Positions 21,852 through 34,681 are shown, numbered from the stretch's first letter. The stretch: 64,000 bases of DNA from Liolophura sinensis (GCF_032854445.1 NC_088302.1:14069338-14133337), one strand, 5' to 3'. Numbers and translations are program-made. The notes: a model not told the origin generated them from the letters alone.

Positions 21852-23990
21852 AAAAAACTATATACACATAACATTGGCGACATATACCGACTTCACATCA
21901 GTATAGTAAAACTGCCCACCTCTCCTGAAGCCGAGATGTTATACTGGCGTCACTATTCAGGAGTTTTATTACAATGGAATTGTCAGTAAACATAAGTCTC
22001 CGTCTGAAACAATACACTGACCTGCGCAGTAATTCACCAAAGGACGGTACACCATTAATGCAGAACATAAAACTGGCACTACAATCGCGCCTGAAACACA
22101 TTAACCATCTAAATGCATTATTGTAAGTGACCCGTAATGAGCTTATAACCTTTTTCAGAAAAGTACACCAAAGCTGACAACAGTATATATTGCAACAAAA
22201 ACTACGAAAAAGTTGTACTTTAACAAGCTGAGTACAAGAACTAAACTTACGTATCAACATGTTGGCTCTAATACAGAGCTTTCTTTTCTGAGACAGAATG
22301 TCCGCATCATCAGACAAATTGTCAGTAATAATGTGCCCAAGGTAAGTATACGATTGGACATAAGATAACAATCTTTCATTAAGGTACAAAGGCGGGGGAT
22401 TGAAATCTTTATACGTTTTAGGTTTAATAACCAAACACACAGTCTTACGGGTATTAAAAATTATGTCATGGGAAAGAGCATACTCTTCACATACTTTAAA
22501 TATCATCGGCGTAGATAAGATGATTGATAAATATACCTCCAACATTACATCCAACACAACTATCGGACAGAGCAACGTCCAGTTCATGGAGGTATAGGTT
22601 AAACAGAGTAGGTGATAAAATCCCCCCCTGCCTAACTCCGTTTATGATACGGAAAGGGCTCGATATGGACGATCCCCATTTAATACTGAACTCTTGGGTA
22701 TTAAACCATACTTCGAGAAACTTTATAATACATGGAGGTACATTACGATCAATCAGTTTTTGCAGTAAGCACCAGTGATTTACGCGATCGAAAGCCTTAC
22801 TGGCATCAAGGAAACAAACAAAAACAGGGCTGCCATTAGAGCAATAGTAGTTGATAGCTTCTTTTAACACAAAAATGCATTGATCGGTGGATCTATTAAC
22901 TTTAAAACCAAACTGAAAATCTGAGGTGTCGAAGAAGTTAAGACATTTTTCTAAAATAAGGCCTTCGATAAGTTTCAAGATAGTAGTAGCGACAGCAATA
23001 GGTCGATAATTGTCGGAGGAAGTTATATTTCCAGACTTACTCTTAATTACTGGCGAAATGTAAACATGAGTAAGTTCCTTGGGGAGACAAGAATGCGCCA
23101 TAAGTGCATTAATACAGAGTGTGAGATGATGTGCAACTTCAGGACCACCATACTTTAGGTGCTCAGAGCTCAAACTGTCAGGCCCAGTACATTTACCCAG
23201 TTTTAAAGTCTTAATTTTATCAGACACCTCTCCCACAGTAGTAAATCTATGGAATGGAGCATCATTACATTCAGTCAAATACTCAAGTACTTTATCCTTA
23301 GCTCTGGTATTTCTGACTGAATTAGGAATAGATTCATATTTATCTTTCCACAGAGATGCTATGTTGGCTTCGCCATGAGTGTCATCAATACTGTTAGGGA
23401 GAGACATATTCTTAGCATTGGTGTTATTCACCTCTTTCCAGAATTCCTCCGAGTTGCATTGGAAGAGAGTTTGGGCCATTTTGTCGGCTCGAATTGATGA
23501 CTCATTTTTCCTACAGGCCCTAACAGCATACTTAAATTTACGCCGAGTCATTTACATGTAATTACAGATTTCACCACTTCGAGGGCTGCCATACTCTTTC
23601 CAAAGAAGGAAAGCTACACGTGCATGAGCATGAAGGTCACTAACTAAATCATTCCAACCAGGAATATTGTATCGAGTAGAAGACTCATTTTTTGCAACGG
23701 TTTCATAACCAGCTTGACGCAGAGCGGTGACAATACTGTGATAATACTGAGATAACTCTTCAGAATGTGTTTTACATTTAGGTTGCATGCAATTCAGAGC
23801 CTCAGATGGAATTGTTATAGATCTCATTTTGAGTTTAGTCACAGAAGTATACCTAGCAATATCATTTCCATTAAGATTACTTATAATGTCTGCTGAGGGC
23901 AAACATGCAATACAATAACAAATTTGTACTTGTGCAAATTCACGACATATACAGTGCAATTTCCTGCCAAAGAAAAGCCCTCTTCTGACG
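21748..23990 (-). mobile_element. LINE (non-LTR retrotransposon), 5'-truncated and damaged
   Basis: The minus strand holds the linker and reverse transcriptase of a non-LTR element. The linker part (23959-23552) has PGWNDLVSDLH..AR.AFLLWKEYGSPR. The RT (23551-22496) has GPDSLSSEHLK, NYRPIAV, FGFKVNRSTDQC, VCFLDASKAFDRVNHW, NGVRQGGILSPTLFNLY and the catalytic YADD. The thumb and C-terminal part continue in another frame (22587-21898: HDIIFNTRKT, YTYLGHII). There is one in-frame stop at 23552-23554 and one frameshift just after YADD, and no endonuclease domain is visible. The 3' end reads AATAAAGCTC then a (TATC)n tail at 21750-21775, as in CR1/jockey-type elements; the exact clade is open. It lies downstream of the last visible EF-hand exon, same strand. 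Confidence 0.85.
21812..21857. repeat. (CA)n and A-tract inside the LINE 3' region
   Basis: A short CA run is followed by about 30 A residues. It lies between the LINE coding end and its tail and is probably a later microsatellite. Confidence 0.8.
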
Positions 23991-24580
23991 GTAAATTTTC
24001 AATCATTTACACTGTTAACTGCGTAATGTGAAACTACATTAATGCCTCATGTTTCTTGCAGCCAGAAATAAAATATGCAGCCACATGATGTAAAGTTCAG
24101 CTAAAATGAGTGTGCGAAAATCGATGGTATGTCTATTTCGTGAATGGTAGACACTTGTATCGGTACAGTATTTTTGTGGATCTACTCTATTTGTCGTTGT
24201 AAGGTATATATTTAGAATATTTTCCATGTTGTGAAATTCAGTCAAACACTGTAACACTTTTATACCGTGAAAGACAAACTAACGTACTTTTGTACTGACA
24301 TTCCAAAACCAGATGGCTTTTACACTGACGTCGAAACAAGAATATTATTATTTCTACTTGAAAATGTGCATCTTGATCCAACTTCAGAATTAAACACAAA
24401 GTTAACTCCGGTCTTAAATGTAATCAGATTTTAATTGTGAAAAAATTCTGATATTGCTGAAGAGTATATCACATAATCTCCACACTGACGTTTTACTATA
24501 TTTTGCACCACAATACGTCAATTATAATGAAGCACACCTTTTAAATAAGTTCAAGGTGCAATACTGCAGAGTCTCCTTAC

Positions 24581-24627
24581 CTGAGTCCAGTATACTACAA
24601 ACTCGTGGTAGCTGACTTCGCCGTTCT
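24581..24627 (-). CDS. Secreted EF-hand protein, exon 4
   Basis: This short exon lies between a minus-strand acceptor TTGTTTCAG and donor CAG|GTAAGG. Starting in phase 1, it completes the fourth EF-hand begun by the previous exon. The joined loop is DKDENGEVSYHE, with D1, D3, N5, E7, S9 and E12 in the right places, followed by FVVYWTQ. It ends in phase 0, so a further exon should lie at lower coordinates. I could not find it, and the LINE lies downstream. If the donor were ignored the frame would read VRRLCSIAP and stop. Confidence 0.75.
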
Positions 24628-25945
24628 CTGAAACAAGATTATAAGGTTGGGGGTGTAAGGTGCTACTTTTTAATAGAAAGGACACCAAATAATACAACCT
24701 TATATAAGTTTTTTTTCTGAAGAGGGCTGGAAAGAAAGCTAAACGGCCACAGCCACTTGTCTGACGTGCTTGGTAACACTACTCTCTAAAAACGATTGTG
24801 TACAAATTTGCAAATCCACAGTGACATGTGTATCAGCGGTACACACATATATACACAGGTCGCTGTGGATGTGTTACATGAACTACACAATTTGTGTACT
24901 GCTGATACACAAAGTAATGTGCATGTGCATTTTTGCCACAACACTGTGCACACTTCCAATGTGGAACTCTGACGAGGCCATGGGACACGCCATGTTGAAG
25001 AAACTGGAAACACGATGCCGTGTCATTTGTTCCCTATGCAAATATGGACAAAAGGAAGAACAATCCCGAACAGCTACGCTCTAGGGTTACTGAATTAAGT
25101 TGCCTCTGGTTACTTAAAAATGATAACATGGCGGAGGTTTCAAATTGTGCACGTTTTAGCTTTCTTTACAAATAAAATGATACGATTTTAAACTATATTT
25201 GGAATATTTCATCGACATGTATATACATTTGGTCTAGTGTTGTCTTTTCGTCTAAGGTTTTGCCTGAATGGTTGGATTAAAATACTGCCTAAGATAATTT
25301 AGAGGCCGGATTCACCTGCTACGTGTGACCATTGGTCAAATACCACCCTGTCGCCGCCGTTCTGGTTTTAATCTTCATGTTGAAGTCTGTTGTATCAAGT
25401 TTGTGCGCATGGCAGTTGTAGCCTGCCACCGAATCATACATTACCTTTCAATCAAAAACCGACTATATCTAATATTTAAATATGTGAGAAACAGCACTTC
25501 ACCAACCCAACTAAACCCACAGCGTTGATGTAAAACACTGACATGTTTCCTTTGTGCTTAAGGTTGTTTCATACTTTCCATTTATTTGTCAGATTTATGA
25601 AATGCAAAAAATTTGGATTTAAATGGAGATAGTGTGGTATATATTTATTTCCAATCACTGGCATACTCTCAAAATAAATGTATGAATAAATGAATGAGAA
25701 CGACGACATATATTTCGACAGCATATTTAAAACTGGAATCAGATTTCACATATGAAAACTCCCAAGATGCTTTTTAAAAGCGACATAAAAAAGCAAATGG
25801 GGTTTAACATTAAAAGACGACCAATATATTCCTAAAAAGTCGAGAAAGTTTTGCCTGTGCCTTTAGTAACATCACACGATGCCACGTTAATTGCAAAAAC
25901 ACCAATTGTAAATAAAACAGAATTCCAAAAGGATCTTGTACTTAC
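24628..25945 (-). other. Intron 3 of the EF-hand gene
   Basis: Non-coding. Repeat R4 copy 3 is at 25308-25400. A foldback at 24828-24911 pairs GTGTATCAGCGGTACAC with GTGTACTGCTGATACAC and looks like a small MITE-type remnant. Confidence 0.45.
25308..25400 (+). repeat. Dispersed repeat R4, copy 3
   Basis: TTCACCTGCTACGTGTGACCATTGG, then CTGGTTTTAATCTTCATGTTGAAGTCTG. A diverged copy of the same family as 1245 and 40440. Confidence 0.4.
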
Positions 25946-26110
25946 CATCTTTGTCCATTTTCTTGTAGAAGGCGGCAAAGTCGTGTTTCTCCAGTTTACT
26001 ATCATGATCCAAATCGTAATAGTCGTAAATAGCGTGTGACACATGTACTAAGTTCTCGTTGCTGGCTCTAATCATGCAAACATATTCGTGACGTTCGATC
26101 TTCTTGTCAC
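25946..26110 (-). CDS. Secreted EF-hand protein, exon 3
   Basis: Between acceptor GACGCCAG|GT and donor GATG|GTAAGTAC, both phase 1, this exon encodes 55 codons. It completes EF-hand 2 (DFNGDKKIERHE when joined to exon 2). It then carries EF-hand 3 with loop DLDHDSKLEKHD (Asp instead of Glu at position 12) and the start of EF-hand 4 (KKMDKD). Helical flanks such as HVSHAIYDYYD and FAAFYKK fit paired EF-hands. The junction gives a perfect loop at both ends, which is strong support for the exon model. Confidence 0.88.
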
Positions 26111-26460
26111 CTGGCGTCAAACAAACATTATCTCAAGGCTTACAAAAACGTCTCATAGACATATAGGTCTAAAAGTGAAGGGTGATCAGATTTATTCTAA
26201 TCCAATTATTTCTAGCAGGAAAATAATTGAAAAGTTTCTTTCGAAAAAGTGTTCAATATATTTCTCCCTAATTTGCTGGGTCCTAATCTTACCCAAAGTC
26301 ATTGTTATGAAAAGTAGCAGTTTGTGTGCGTAAGGTAAATATGTATTTTGAAGACTTACAGGGAAGCTAGTCAGCGCTGAAACCCGCAAATTAGGTGTGC
26401 ACAAACAACAGTTTAATGACACAGTGAGCCTACCTTGAAGAACAAAGCCTTGTAAGTTAC

Positions 26461-26565
<105 letters not shown>

Positions 26566-26653
26566 GTATTCATTTATTTAGTCATTTATTTATATACTCA
26601 AGGATTCTTCACTTATACCATGGAGAGTCAGTTTTATGGATGGAGGAAAATGG

Positions 26654-26725
26654 GCCCAGTTTCACAAAAATGTCGCAGGTCCTAACATGTACGATAATGT
26701 CGTATGCCTCTTTGTGAAACTGGGC
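26654..26725. mobile_element. 72-bp foldback MITE
   Basis: Perfect 15-bp terminal inverted repeats, GCCCAGTTTCACAAA (26654-26668) and TTTGTGAAACTGGGC (26711-26725), enclose about 42 bp. There is no coding capacity. It lies in intron 2 of the EF-hand gene, beside a copy of the dispersed repeat also seen at 20252. Confidence 0.7.
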
Positions 26726-26921
26726 ATTGGAGTGAACTTGGTAAACCACGAACATTTGGCAAGTTACTGATACACTTCCCAAATGTGACGTACAGATATG
26801 CACGCCATATTGTTACAAGAAAATTGGTCTTCAGAAACCATTAGACTACGCAAACGGTCAAGTGGTCGTAGTTGAGCATTTATTGTCATCAAGGCCACAT
26901 TTGGCTTCGAACCCCACTCAC

Positions 26922-27049
26922 CATTGAAGTCATATACATTAAAGGGAGCCTCGAATTCGGCCAGGGACAAAATGGCGTCTTCGTTTTTGTCGTTGATCAC
27001 AAACATGTAACCCGCCGTGATATTGTAAGGTCGAAGGTCAACAGAAAGC
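26922..27049 (-). CDS. Secreted EF-hand protein, exon 2
   Basis: Between acceptor CTTGACCAG|G and donor AATG|GTGAGTGG (phases 2 and 1), this exon encodes LSVDLRPYNITAGYMFVIN, the first EF-hand loop DKNEDAILSLAE, then FEAPFNVYDFN, the start of EF-hand 2. Loop positions 1, 3, 5, 9 and 12 are D, N, D, S, E, as expected for calcium binding. NIT is a possible N-glycosylation site. The ATG at the left of the longer open frame lies in the intron and is not the start, because the signal-peptide exon joins here in phase. Confidence 0.85.
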
Positions 27050-27239
27050 CTGGTCAAGACAGCAACATAAAGAGATTAAGCCAAAAATTAGTCTGTGAAA
27101 CTTTCCTGATGGGCCCCTCCGATATTTGTAGTGTAGGGCCTAATAATATCGGAAACCATGCAGATATTTATTCAGGGAACTAATATGAGTGCTTTATCAA
27201 GTACACTGTCATAATAATTTATGCAGCCAATTGCACAAT

Positions 27240-27335
27240 TTTGGGGTCAATAAAACTGGGGTGTCATGTATTGTGTGTTCGGCATGGTACTTCAGTGCAT
27301 GGCTGCAGGAGTACCACAAGAACATACAATATACA
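27240..27335 (+). repeat. SINE-II scrap
   Basis: GGGGTGTCATGTATTGTGTGTTCGGC, TACTTCAGTGCA and ACCACAAGAACATAC are reduced SINE-II body motifs. Confidence 0.4.
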
Positions 27336-27404
27336 TGATTGAAAAATTGCTATGTCCTGTATACACTTGTACATCCGAGGTATGCATGTTGAAGTGAAAG
27401 AAAT

Positions 27405-28770
27405 ATATCCCTAGTCTGTAGTGTATCTATAGTCGGTTTACAGGTCACTGTAGTCTTTTGTGTATATGTACCCGGTTTACAGGTCACGAGCCCGTAGAGT
27501 ATATATAGTCGGTTTACAGGTCACTGTAGTCTGTAGCGCTCTTCCCGGTTTCCGCCTACCGTAACGCAGGCCACCGTCGTACAAGTAAAATATTCTTCAG
27601 TACGGCGTAAAACACAAATCAAATAAATAAATAGTGTGTAGTGTATATTTGGCCGGTTCACAGGTCACTAACTAGTCTGTAGTGTGTATATACAGCCAGT
27701 TTACAGGTCACTGGTCTGCAGTGTATATGTACCCGGTTTACAGATCACTAACCTGTAGTGTACATACAGCCGGTTTACAGGTCACTAGTCCGTAGTGTAT
27801 ATATAGACAGTTTACAGGTCACTAGTCCTTAGTGTATATACAGCTGGTTTCCAGGTAACTGATCTGTAGTGTATATACAACCGGTTTACAGGTCACTAGT
27901 CCATAGTGTATATACAGCCGGTTTACAAGTATCTGGTCTATAGTGTATATACAACCGATTTACAGGTAACTAGTCCCTAGTATATATGTACCCGGTTTAT
28001 AGGTCACTAGTCTGTAGTGTATATACAGCCGGTTTACAGGTACCTGGTCTGTAGTGTATATACAGCCGGTTTACAGGTCACTAGTCTGTAGTGTATATAC
28101 AGCCGGTTTACAGGTCACTAGGCTGTAGTGTATATACAGCCGGTTTACAGGTACCTGGTCTGTAGTGTATATACAGCGGGTTTACAAGTACCTGGTCTGT
28201 AGTGTCTATACAGCCGGTTTACAGGTACCTGGTCTGTAGTGTATATACAGCCGGTTTACAGGTACCTGGTCTGTAGTGTATATACAGCCGGTTTACAGGT
28301 ACCTGGTCTGTAGTGTATATACAGCCGGTTTACAGGTACCTGGTCTGTAGTGTATATACAGCCGGTTTACAGGTACCTGGTCTGTAGTGTATATACAGCC
28401 GGTTTACAGGTACCTGGTCTGTAGTGTCTATACAGCCGGTTTACAGGTACCTGGTCTGTAGTGTCTATGTATCCTGTTTATAGTTATTTATTTATTTGAC
28501 TGGTATTTTACGCCGTACTCAAGAATATTTCACTTATACAACGGTGCCCAGCATTATGGTGTGAGGAAACCGGGCAGAGCCTGGGGGAAACCCACGACCA
28601 TCCGCAGGCTGCTGTCAGACCTTCCCACGTACGTCCGGAGAGGAAGCCATATCCGGTTTATAGGTCACCAGTCTGTTGTGTATATGTACCAGATTTATAC
28701 GTCACTTGTCTCTAGTATATATGCAGGCGGTTTACAGGTAACTGGTCTGTTGTGTGTATATATATAGCCG
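27405..28770. repeat. 37-bp minisatellite in intron 1 of the EF-hand gene
   Basis: The unit is TCTGTAGTGTATATACAGCC plus GGTTTACAGGTACCTGG. It is degenerate at the left and nearly uniform around 28000-28460. SINE-I pieces interrupt it at about 27534-27634 (3' part, + orientation) and 28478-28652 (reverse, most of the body). Confidence 0.93.
28478..28652 (-). repeat. SINE-I inserted in the 37-bp minisatellite
   Basis: The TTATTTATTTATTTGACTGG tail, GCCGTACTCAAGAATATTTCAC, GGGCAGAGCCTGGGGGAAACC and TTCCCACGTACGTCCGGAGAGGAAGCC match the SINE-I body. The tRNA-like head is missing. Array sequence (TTTATAG) flanks it on both sides. Confidence 0.75.
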
Positions 28771-28934
28771 TTTCTATCGGTACTATAGAGTGTAGCAAAC
28801 ATGTAGCCAGTTAACGCTTTCCTACTTTTGAACTCAGTGGTTCACAATGCATATTTAGAGTTTTAGAAAATCCTGCTTAAACCGTTTGGCGCAGAGATTT
28901 TACATTATTTTGATTTGGTAGTACATGTACTCAC

Positions 28935-28987
28935 ACCGCCGTACTTCCCCCTGCCAGACATGCTAATATGAAAATAGTGAAAGCCAT
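28935..28987 (-). CDS. Secreted EF-hand protein, exon 1: signal peptide
   Basis: On the minus strand, ATG opens MAFTIFILACLAGGSTAV, a clear secretion signal with likely cleavage after STA. Donor GGT|GTGAGT leaves phase 2, exactly what exon 2 needs (joined: ..STAVLSVDLRPYN). The four exons found give 131 codons with four EF-hands and no transmembrane segment. The product is a small secreted calcium-binding protein, like the extracellular EF-hand proteins known from mollusc haemolymph and shell. A possible acceptor (ATTTTCAG) 10 bp upstream suggests a separate 5'-UTR exon. Confidence 0.8.
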
Positions 28988-31480
28988 CCTCAAAGGACTG
29001 AAAATAAATTTTATAGCATATTAAATCCATTAAGCATATTATTTCAATCACTGTGATTCAGCGATGTTTTCTAATGTGGCGAATTTACCTTGTACAAGCA
29101 GTTGTTTTTAACGCAGCCTAATCAGGTGCTAGAGCCTGTATCTGCATCGTGTTGAATTAGATCGCCATGTTGGATAAATTAATAGTTGCAATCAAAGTAC
29201 AACTGAGATAAATATTTTGATTTGGACAAAATGTACCAGCATGGTACATGATTTGAATACTGGTTTTATTCATTCGCCTAGAACATTCCTTGCATCTTTA
29301 CAGCATCATTGAAAACTGTGGACTGCTAATTTTTGCATGATTCCGTCCTGATTTCGTACTTAATATACTTTCATAGTTCATTGGTGGTTTATGTTAAACG
29401 TCGTTTTGGGAATTGGACGTGTCATAAATTGGCCCGGAACGTCCATTTTAGCTGACGGCTAGTATACGAATGTTTGTCTCCACGTATAGATGTACAATGT
29501 AGATTAGCACGAGTACCTGCGGACTTAAATTTACCTGATAGGGCAGACCGTGGAATTCCCATGGAAACATCTGTGTCATAGAGGAAATCAAATGTTTACG
29601 GATTGGGTGTGAAGATGAGCCTTAATCAAATGTATCCCTTCTGTTAACAGTTATACATAGTATTTACAGTAGCGCACATTGAAGCTAAAATTAACTCTAC
29701 ACACAGTATACAGTTAAGTACATGTACATGTATGGTGGAGTCCTGCTGAAACAACGCGCTAGCTACTGCGCTGATCTGGGTTTTGAACAAAGCTCTACTA
29801 CAGTAAATGGTAGGCTTTGTGACCAAACTTCACCGCTGGTTGAATATGACTGGAGGATGAAATAAATGTCATTTCCACCCACGTTCATATAAATATAGGT
29901 GTCGACACACACATGCATATACTAGCCGTCAACCATAACAATCATACCAGGAATAACAAGAAGAATTTTCAAAACAACGCTCAGCCGCAAAGAGAAGTAG
30001 ACCTAGCCGACATTTTAACTGATGTCGGAATGTTAAGAGAAATAAATTTAATCAGAATCCAAATCATTGCAAATTTGATAATTATCCATGTGGTAGATCA
30101 CCTTTAGCAACTCTTTAAAAATTCCCCAAAATTATTCAGCACGATGAATATAAGAAGCCTAGCCAATGGCTAAGCGGAATTATATACACTTATGAAGCAA
30201 AGTACCAGAGGCTCTTGACACGCCGTCCATATTTCCTTACAAGAACAGCTGTGCTCGTTTAGGAACTTAGAGTGAAAGCGACTGATGGAATATTCTTGAC
30301 ACACACATTTTGTAGTGAGTTTTGACCTGTGTTGAAACAGTCAGACAACACAAAGAATGTATCAAATGATACAGAGCAAGATATGTGGGCCTGCACGCAA
30401 CATGTAAGGTCCTTCGGTATTTTTCCATTTAAGTAGTTATAATTAAAATGTGCGAAAACTGAAACTATCGCTCTCATCGAGTCCAAGACCGGTTGTTGCA
30501 CGGCATATGGTACTTACCAAAACAGGGCTGTGCTCCAAAAACACTGACTTGACACTTAATGTTTTCTTCTTATCAATTCCACTATATATCGGAAAATCTC
30601 GGACATTTCCGTAACAGGCTTGGTAGGGACAACGAATTTATACATATTTTTAGCACGTAGCGCTCCAGTTGGTCGGTATGTATATGTGGTTATTTATTGG
30701 CTGAATCAAAAGCGGACAGTGGTTTGGTGGTTAATGGAGCTTGCCTTTCAACAGCTGTGGAAAACGAGGTGTGGGATCAAAACCGATCTCGGGCAAGCAG
30801 ATTGTTTTTACGCCAGCTCACATTAATTTGGGCGCCTTGGTGACAATGAGCGGTCGACAGTGCGCATGTGGTCACAATCCCTTTGGTCACTTTGTCCATA
30901 CTTACCTACAAACAGAAGGTCTATATAGAAGATATATATATATATATAAATTCTCGCAGAAAGGCATCTTATACGTGCACCTGGAAATGTATGTGATGTA
31001 TTCCATTCACTAACATCAAAACAGGGCAATGATCGACCATGAATTTTGTCACAGTGTATCTACATGCTGGTATTTCTTCGTGGAATTCTCATTGTGTACA
31101 GTTTCTATGCAGCACCAATTTATTATGTTCTATTATAAAATAGAAGTTTCCTTGTTTAACTTTGACCCACATATATTGGACAGATTTACAACACATTATC
31201 CGACTGTCACCGGAAACTATCGGGATGGCCCGATTAGGCCAATGAGGGATTTGGTGTAATCTTCTATCAGCTGAGGGAACATCCGAGGTCTAGCCAGCTG
31301 TGCGAATGCCGTTCCCAAACCACCGCCCTTATCACGGCCGCCTACGGGTCGACCTCCGTCAAAGATAAGTGTCTTCAAAAAGACATTTTAGCGAGCCGAT
31401 GTGTGCAATGCCTCCGCGAAGTTTCTACTGTGAAAACTATACTCGTATTTCGAGAACCCTGAGGTATACCGTGCAACCAG
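28988..31480. other. Intergenic, no gene seen
   Basis: The promoter and 5' UTR of the EF-hand gene should be in the left part. No domain is recognised in any frame. There is a short (TA)n near 30930. Confidence 0.45.
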
Positions 31481-31483
31481 TCA

Positions 31484-31742
31484 AATATATTATTATATTT
31501 GAATGGTGTTTGTACTCGTTTTACTCAAGAATTTGTCAGTTTTATAACGGCGAAAATTTATTCGGATGGGGAAAGCGACCGGGACCTTTTATAACGGTGG
31601 CAATTTAATCGAAAGGGGAACTTACCAGAGCTAGCCTTTAATAACGGCGACAATCTAATCGGAGGGGAAAACCGAAAAGAGCCTATTATAACGGCGACAA
31701 TTTAATGTGATAGGGAAACTGACCAGAGCAAGGCTTTTATAA
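31484..31742. repeat. ~50-bp tandem array that looks SINE-I-derived
   Basis: It begins like a reverse SINE-I (TTTGAATGGTGTTT, ACTCAAGAAT). It then repeats TTATAACGGCGACAATTTAATCGG..GGGGAAACCGACCAGAGC about four times. The unit parallels SINE-I TTATACGACGGCGGCCAGCA..GGAAACCGGGCAGAGC. Confidence 0.55.
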
Positions 31743-31914
31743 TTTGCATTAGCAATTCAGCTGACAGGTCTCCTTACTTAAGGACCGAAGATTATAGGAT
31801 ATAATCATTCTGACAATGGTGTATGATAAAGGCGTTATGTGATTTAAGTAAAAAAAAACAATGCCCAGTCTGCAGTGGGCTGACAGAACATGTGGCCAAA
31901 TCAAGTTTGTAGCA

Positions 31915-32420
31915 TGCTAAAGCTTATAACATAAGATGTACAAGGATCGAGTTTGTAATGGACAGAATGGATGACACAATACGTGGCCGAATCAGGTTTG
32001 TAAACGGCTGAAACGGATGACGCATTAATGTGACCAAATCAAGTTTGCCGAGGGCTAAACGGATGACACAAAATGTGTCCGAGTCAGGTTTGCCGAGGGC
32101 TAAATGAATGATGCAAGATGTGGCAGGACTAGGTTTGCAGAGGGCTAAACGGATGACGCAAGATGTGCCCGGATCAAGTTTGTAAAGGCAGAATCCTTGA
32201 CGCAAAATGGCCGAATCAGGTTTGTAGAGGGCTAAACGGATGATGCAAAAATGTGGCCGAATCAGGTTTGTAGATGGCTAAACGGATGATGCAAAAATGT
32301 GGCCGAATCAGGTTTCTACCCAGATAAAGTTTGTTAGGCGCAGAATCCTTGACGCAAAAGGTGACTGAATCAGCTTTGTAGAGGGTAAAAACTAATGACG
32401 CTAAATTTGCCTAGAGTATG
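31915..32420. repeat. Degenerate ~45-bp tandem repeat
   Basis: Units like GGCCGAATCAGGTTTGTAG, then AGGGCTAAACGGATGATGCAAAAATGT, about ten copies with length changes. The 93-residue minus-strand frame over it is an artefact. Confidence 0.8.
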
Positions 32421-32947
32421 TTGCTGGCGATTTGAAACTGGCCTAGGACAAGATGTGGCTAGATCTTTCTAGTTTTCCAACAGGCTGAATCTGTGTGATG
32501 ATAAGTTTACTTAAACATTTTGTCAGTTACAATAAATATTTATAACTAACAAAGAACATTTAGCTGATTCTGGGTACACGTGCAATTTATTAAGCAAATT
32601 TAGCACATCCTGGACACATTTGCTACTTGCCAACAACATTTACAACTATTTACTGCATTTTTACATATTGTCAACCACTTTTAACATGCCTTGTGCAACT
32701 GATCATGCACATTGTGCATTTATACAACACAAGAATCTTTTCATTGTTCCTACTACTGAGACAACGCATAAATGTTTTTACCATTTGTGCAATGCAAGTT
32801 AGGGGATTTTACCAGAAATGCAGTAATTTGGTTATGTATTAGAAAGTAGCTTTTGTTGAACAAAGCTGAAGAAACAGTCAACATAAAAGTAAGTTTACTT
32901 TTTAAGGTGCTAAGTCTATAAGAAAACAATGTGCATGTGTCAGGTCG

Positions 32948-33064
32948 CCACGTATCAGGAATCAACATATAAGGAAGCAACATATAAGAAAGCAACAGAT
33001 AAGGAAGCAACAGATACGGGAACATCAAATAAGGAAGCAACGTATTAGCAAGCAACGTATATAT
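32948..33064. repeat. 15-bp minisatellite
   Basis: About seven units of ATAAGGAAGCAACAT-type sequence. Confidence 0.85.
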
Positions 33065-33289
33065 CAGAAAGTTCAATTCCAGCTTTGAAAGCTCATTTTA
33101 CTTTTAATCAAGACTTATTGGAAATTGAAAAATATAATACAAAGTCCCACAAAAACAACAAATACATCCGTGAATTATGACATGCGCTTTTGTGTAAACT
33201 GGAATAATTATTTAAATAACTTTTAATATTCTTAGCCAAGTTATACAATGAGATAGTAAGAATGTCAGTAATCATAAAGTAAGCAGGAG

Positions 33290-34495
33290 AAACTCATTCA
33301 GTGATGACAGGTCACATGTGGGCGTTCATCTCGACATTCAGTGATGACAACAGGTCACATGTGGGCTTTCATCTCATCATTCAGTGAGGACAACAGGTCA
33401 CATTTGGGCGTTCATCTCGGCATTCAGTGATGACAACAGGTCACATGTGGGCGTTCATCTCGGCATTCAGTTAGGATAGCAGGTCACATGTGGGCGTTCA
33501 TCTCGGCATTTAGTGATGACAACAGGTGACATGTGGGCGTTCATCTCATCATTCAGTGATGACAACAGGTCACATTTGGGCGTTCATCTCGGCATTCAGT
33601 GATGACAACAGGTCACATTTGGGCGTTCATCTCGGCATTCAGTAATGACAACAGGTCATATGTAGGCGTTCATCTCGGCATTCAGTGAGGATAGCAGGTC
33701 ACATGTGGGCGTTCATCTCATCATTCAGTGATGACAACAGGTGACACGTGGGCGTTCATCTCATCATTCAGTGAGGACAACAGGTGACATGTGGGCGTTC
33801 ATCTCGGCCTTCAGTAATGACACTGGGTCACATATGGATGGTCATCTGGTCATTTAGTGATGACAACAGGTCACATGTGGGCTTTCATCCCGGCATTCAG
33901 TGATGACATGAGGTGACACGTGGGAGTTTTTCCCATCATTCAGTGATGACAGCAGGTCACATGTGGGCGTTCATCTCATCATACAGTGATGACAACAGGT
34001 CACATGTGGGCGTTTTTCCCATCATTCAGTGATGACAACAGGTCACATGTGGGCGTTCATCTCGGCATTCATTGAGGACAACAGGTCACATGTGGGCGTT
34101 CATCTCATCATACAGTGATGACAACAGGTCAGATGTGGGCGTTCATCTCGGCATTCAGTGATGACAGGTAACATATGTGCGTTCACCTCGGCATTCAGTG
34201 AGGATAGCAGATCACATGTGGGCGTTCATATCGGCATTTAGTGATGACAGGTCACACGTGGGCGTTCATCTCGGCCTTCAGTGATGACAATGGGTCACAT
34301 ATGGGCGGTCATCTGGGCATTCAGTGATGACAACAGGTCACATGTGGGCGTTCATCTCATCATTCAGTGAAGACAACAGGTCACATGTGGGCGTTCATCT
34401 CGGCATTCAGTGATGACAACAGGTGACACGTGGGCGTTTTTCTCATCATTCAGTGATGACAACAGGTCACATGTGGGCGTTCATCTCGGCATTCG
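33290..34495. repeat. 43-bp minisatellite upstream of copy B
   Basis: The unit reads CATTCAGTGATGACAACAGG, then TCACATGTGGGCGTTCATCTCGG, with about 27 copies and small indels. One more partial copy lies at 34795-34872. Confidence 0.95.
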
Positions 34496-34681
34496 GTGTC
34501 ACCACCACGTGACAGCTATGCTTTTGTTTTTGTGGGAGAGAATGTATTTGTTCTTGTCTTCTAGCTATAATGGCGCGATTACACAACGGACCAGAACAAG
34601 GGTTGTGAAATTCACTAAGATTTAGTACTAACCTTCTCTTTCAACACAATGCATGTGTGTTTTTTCCAAGAAGGTGATCCA

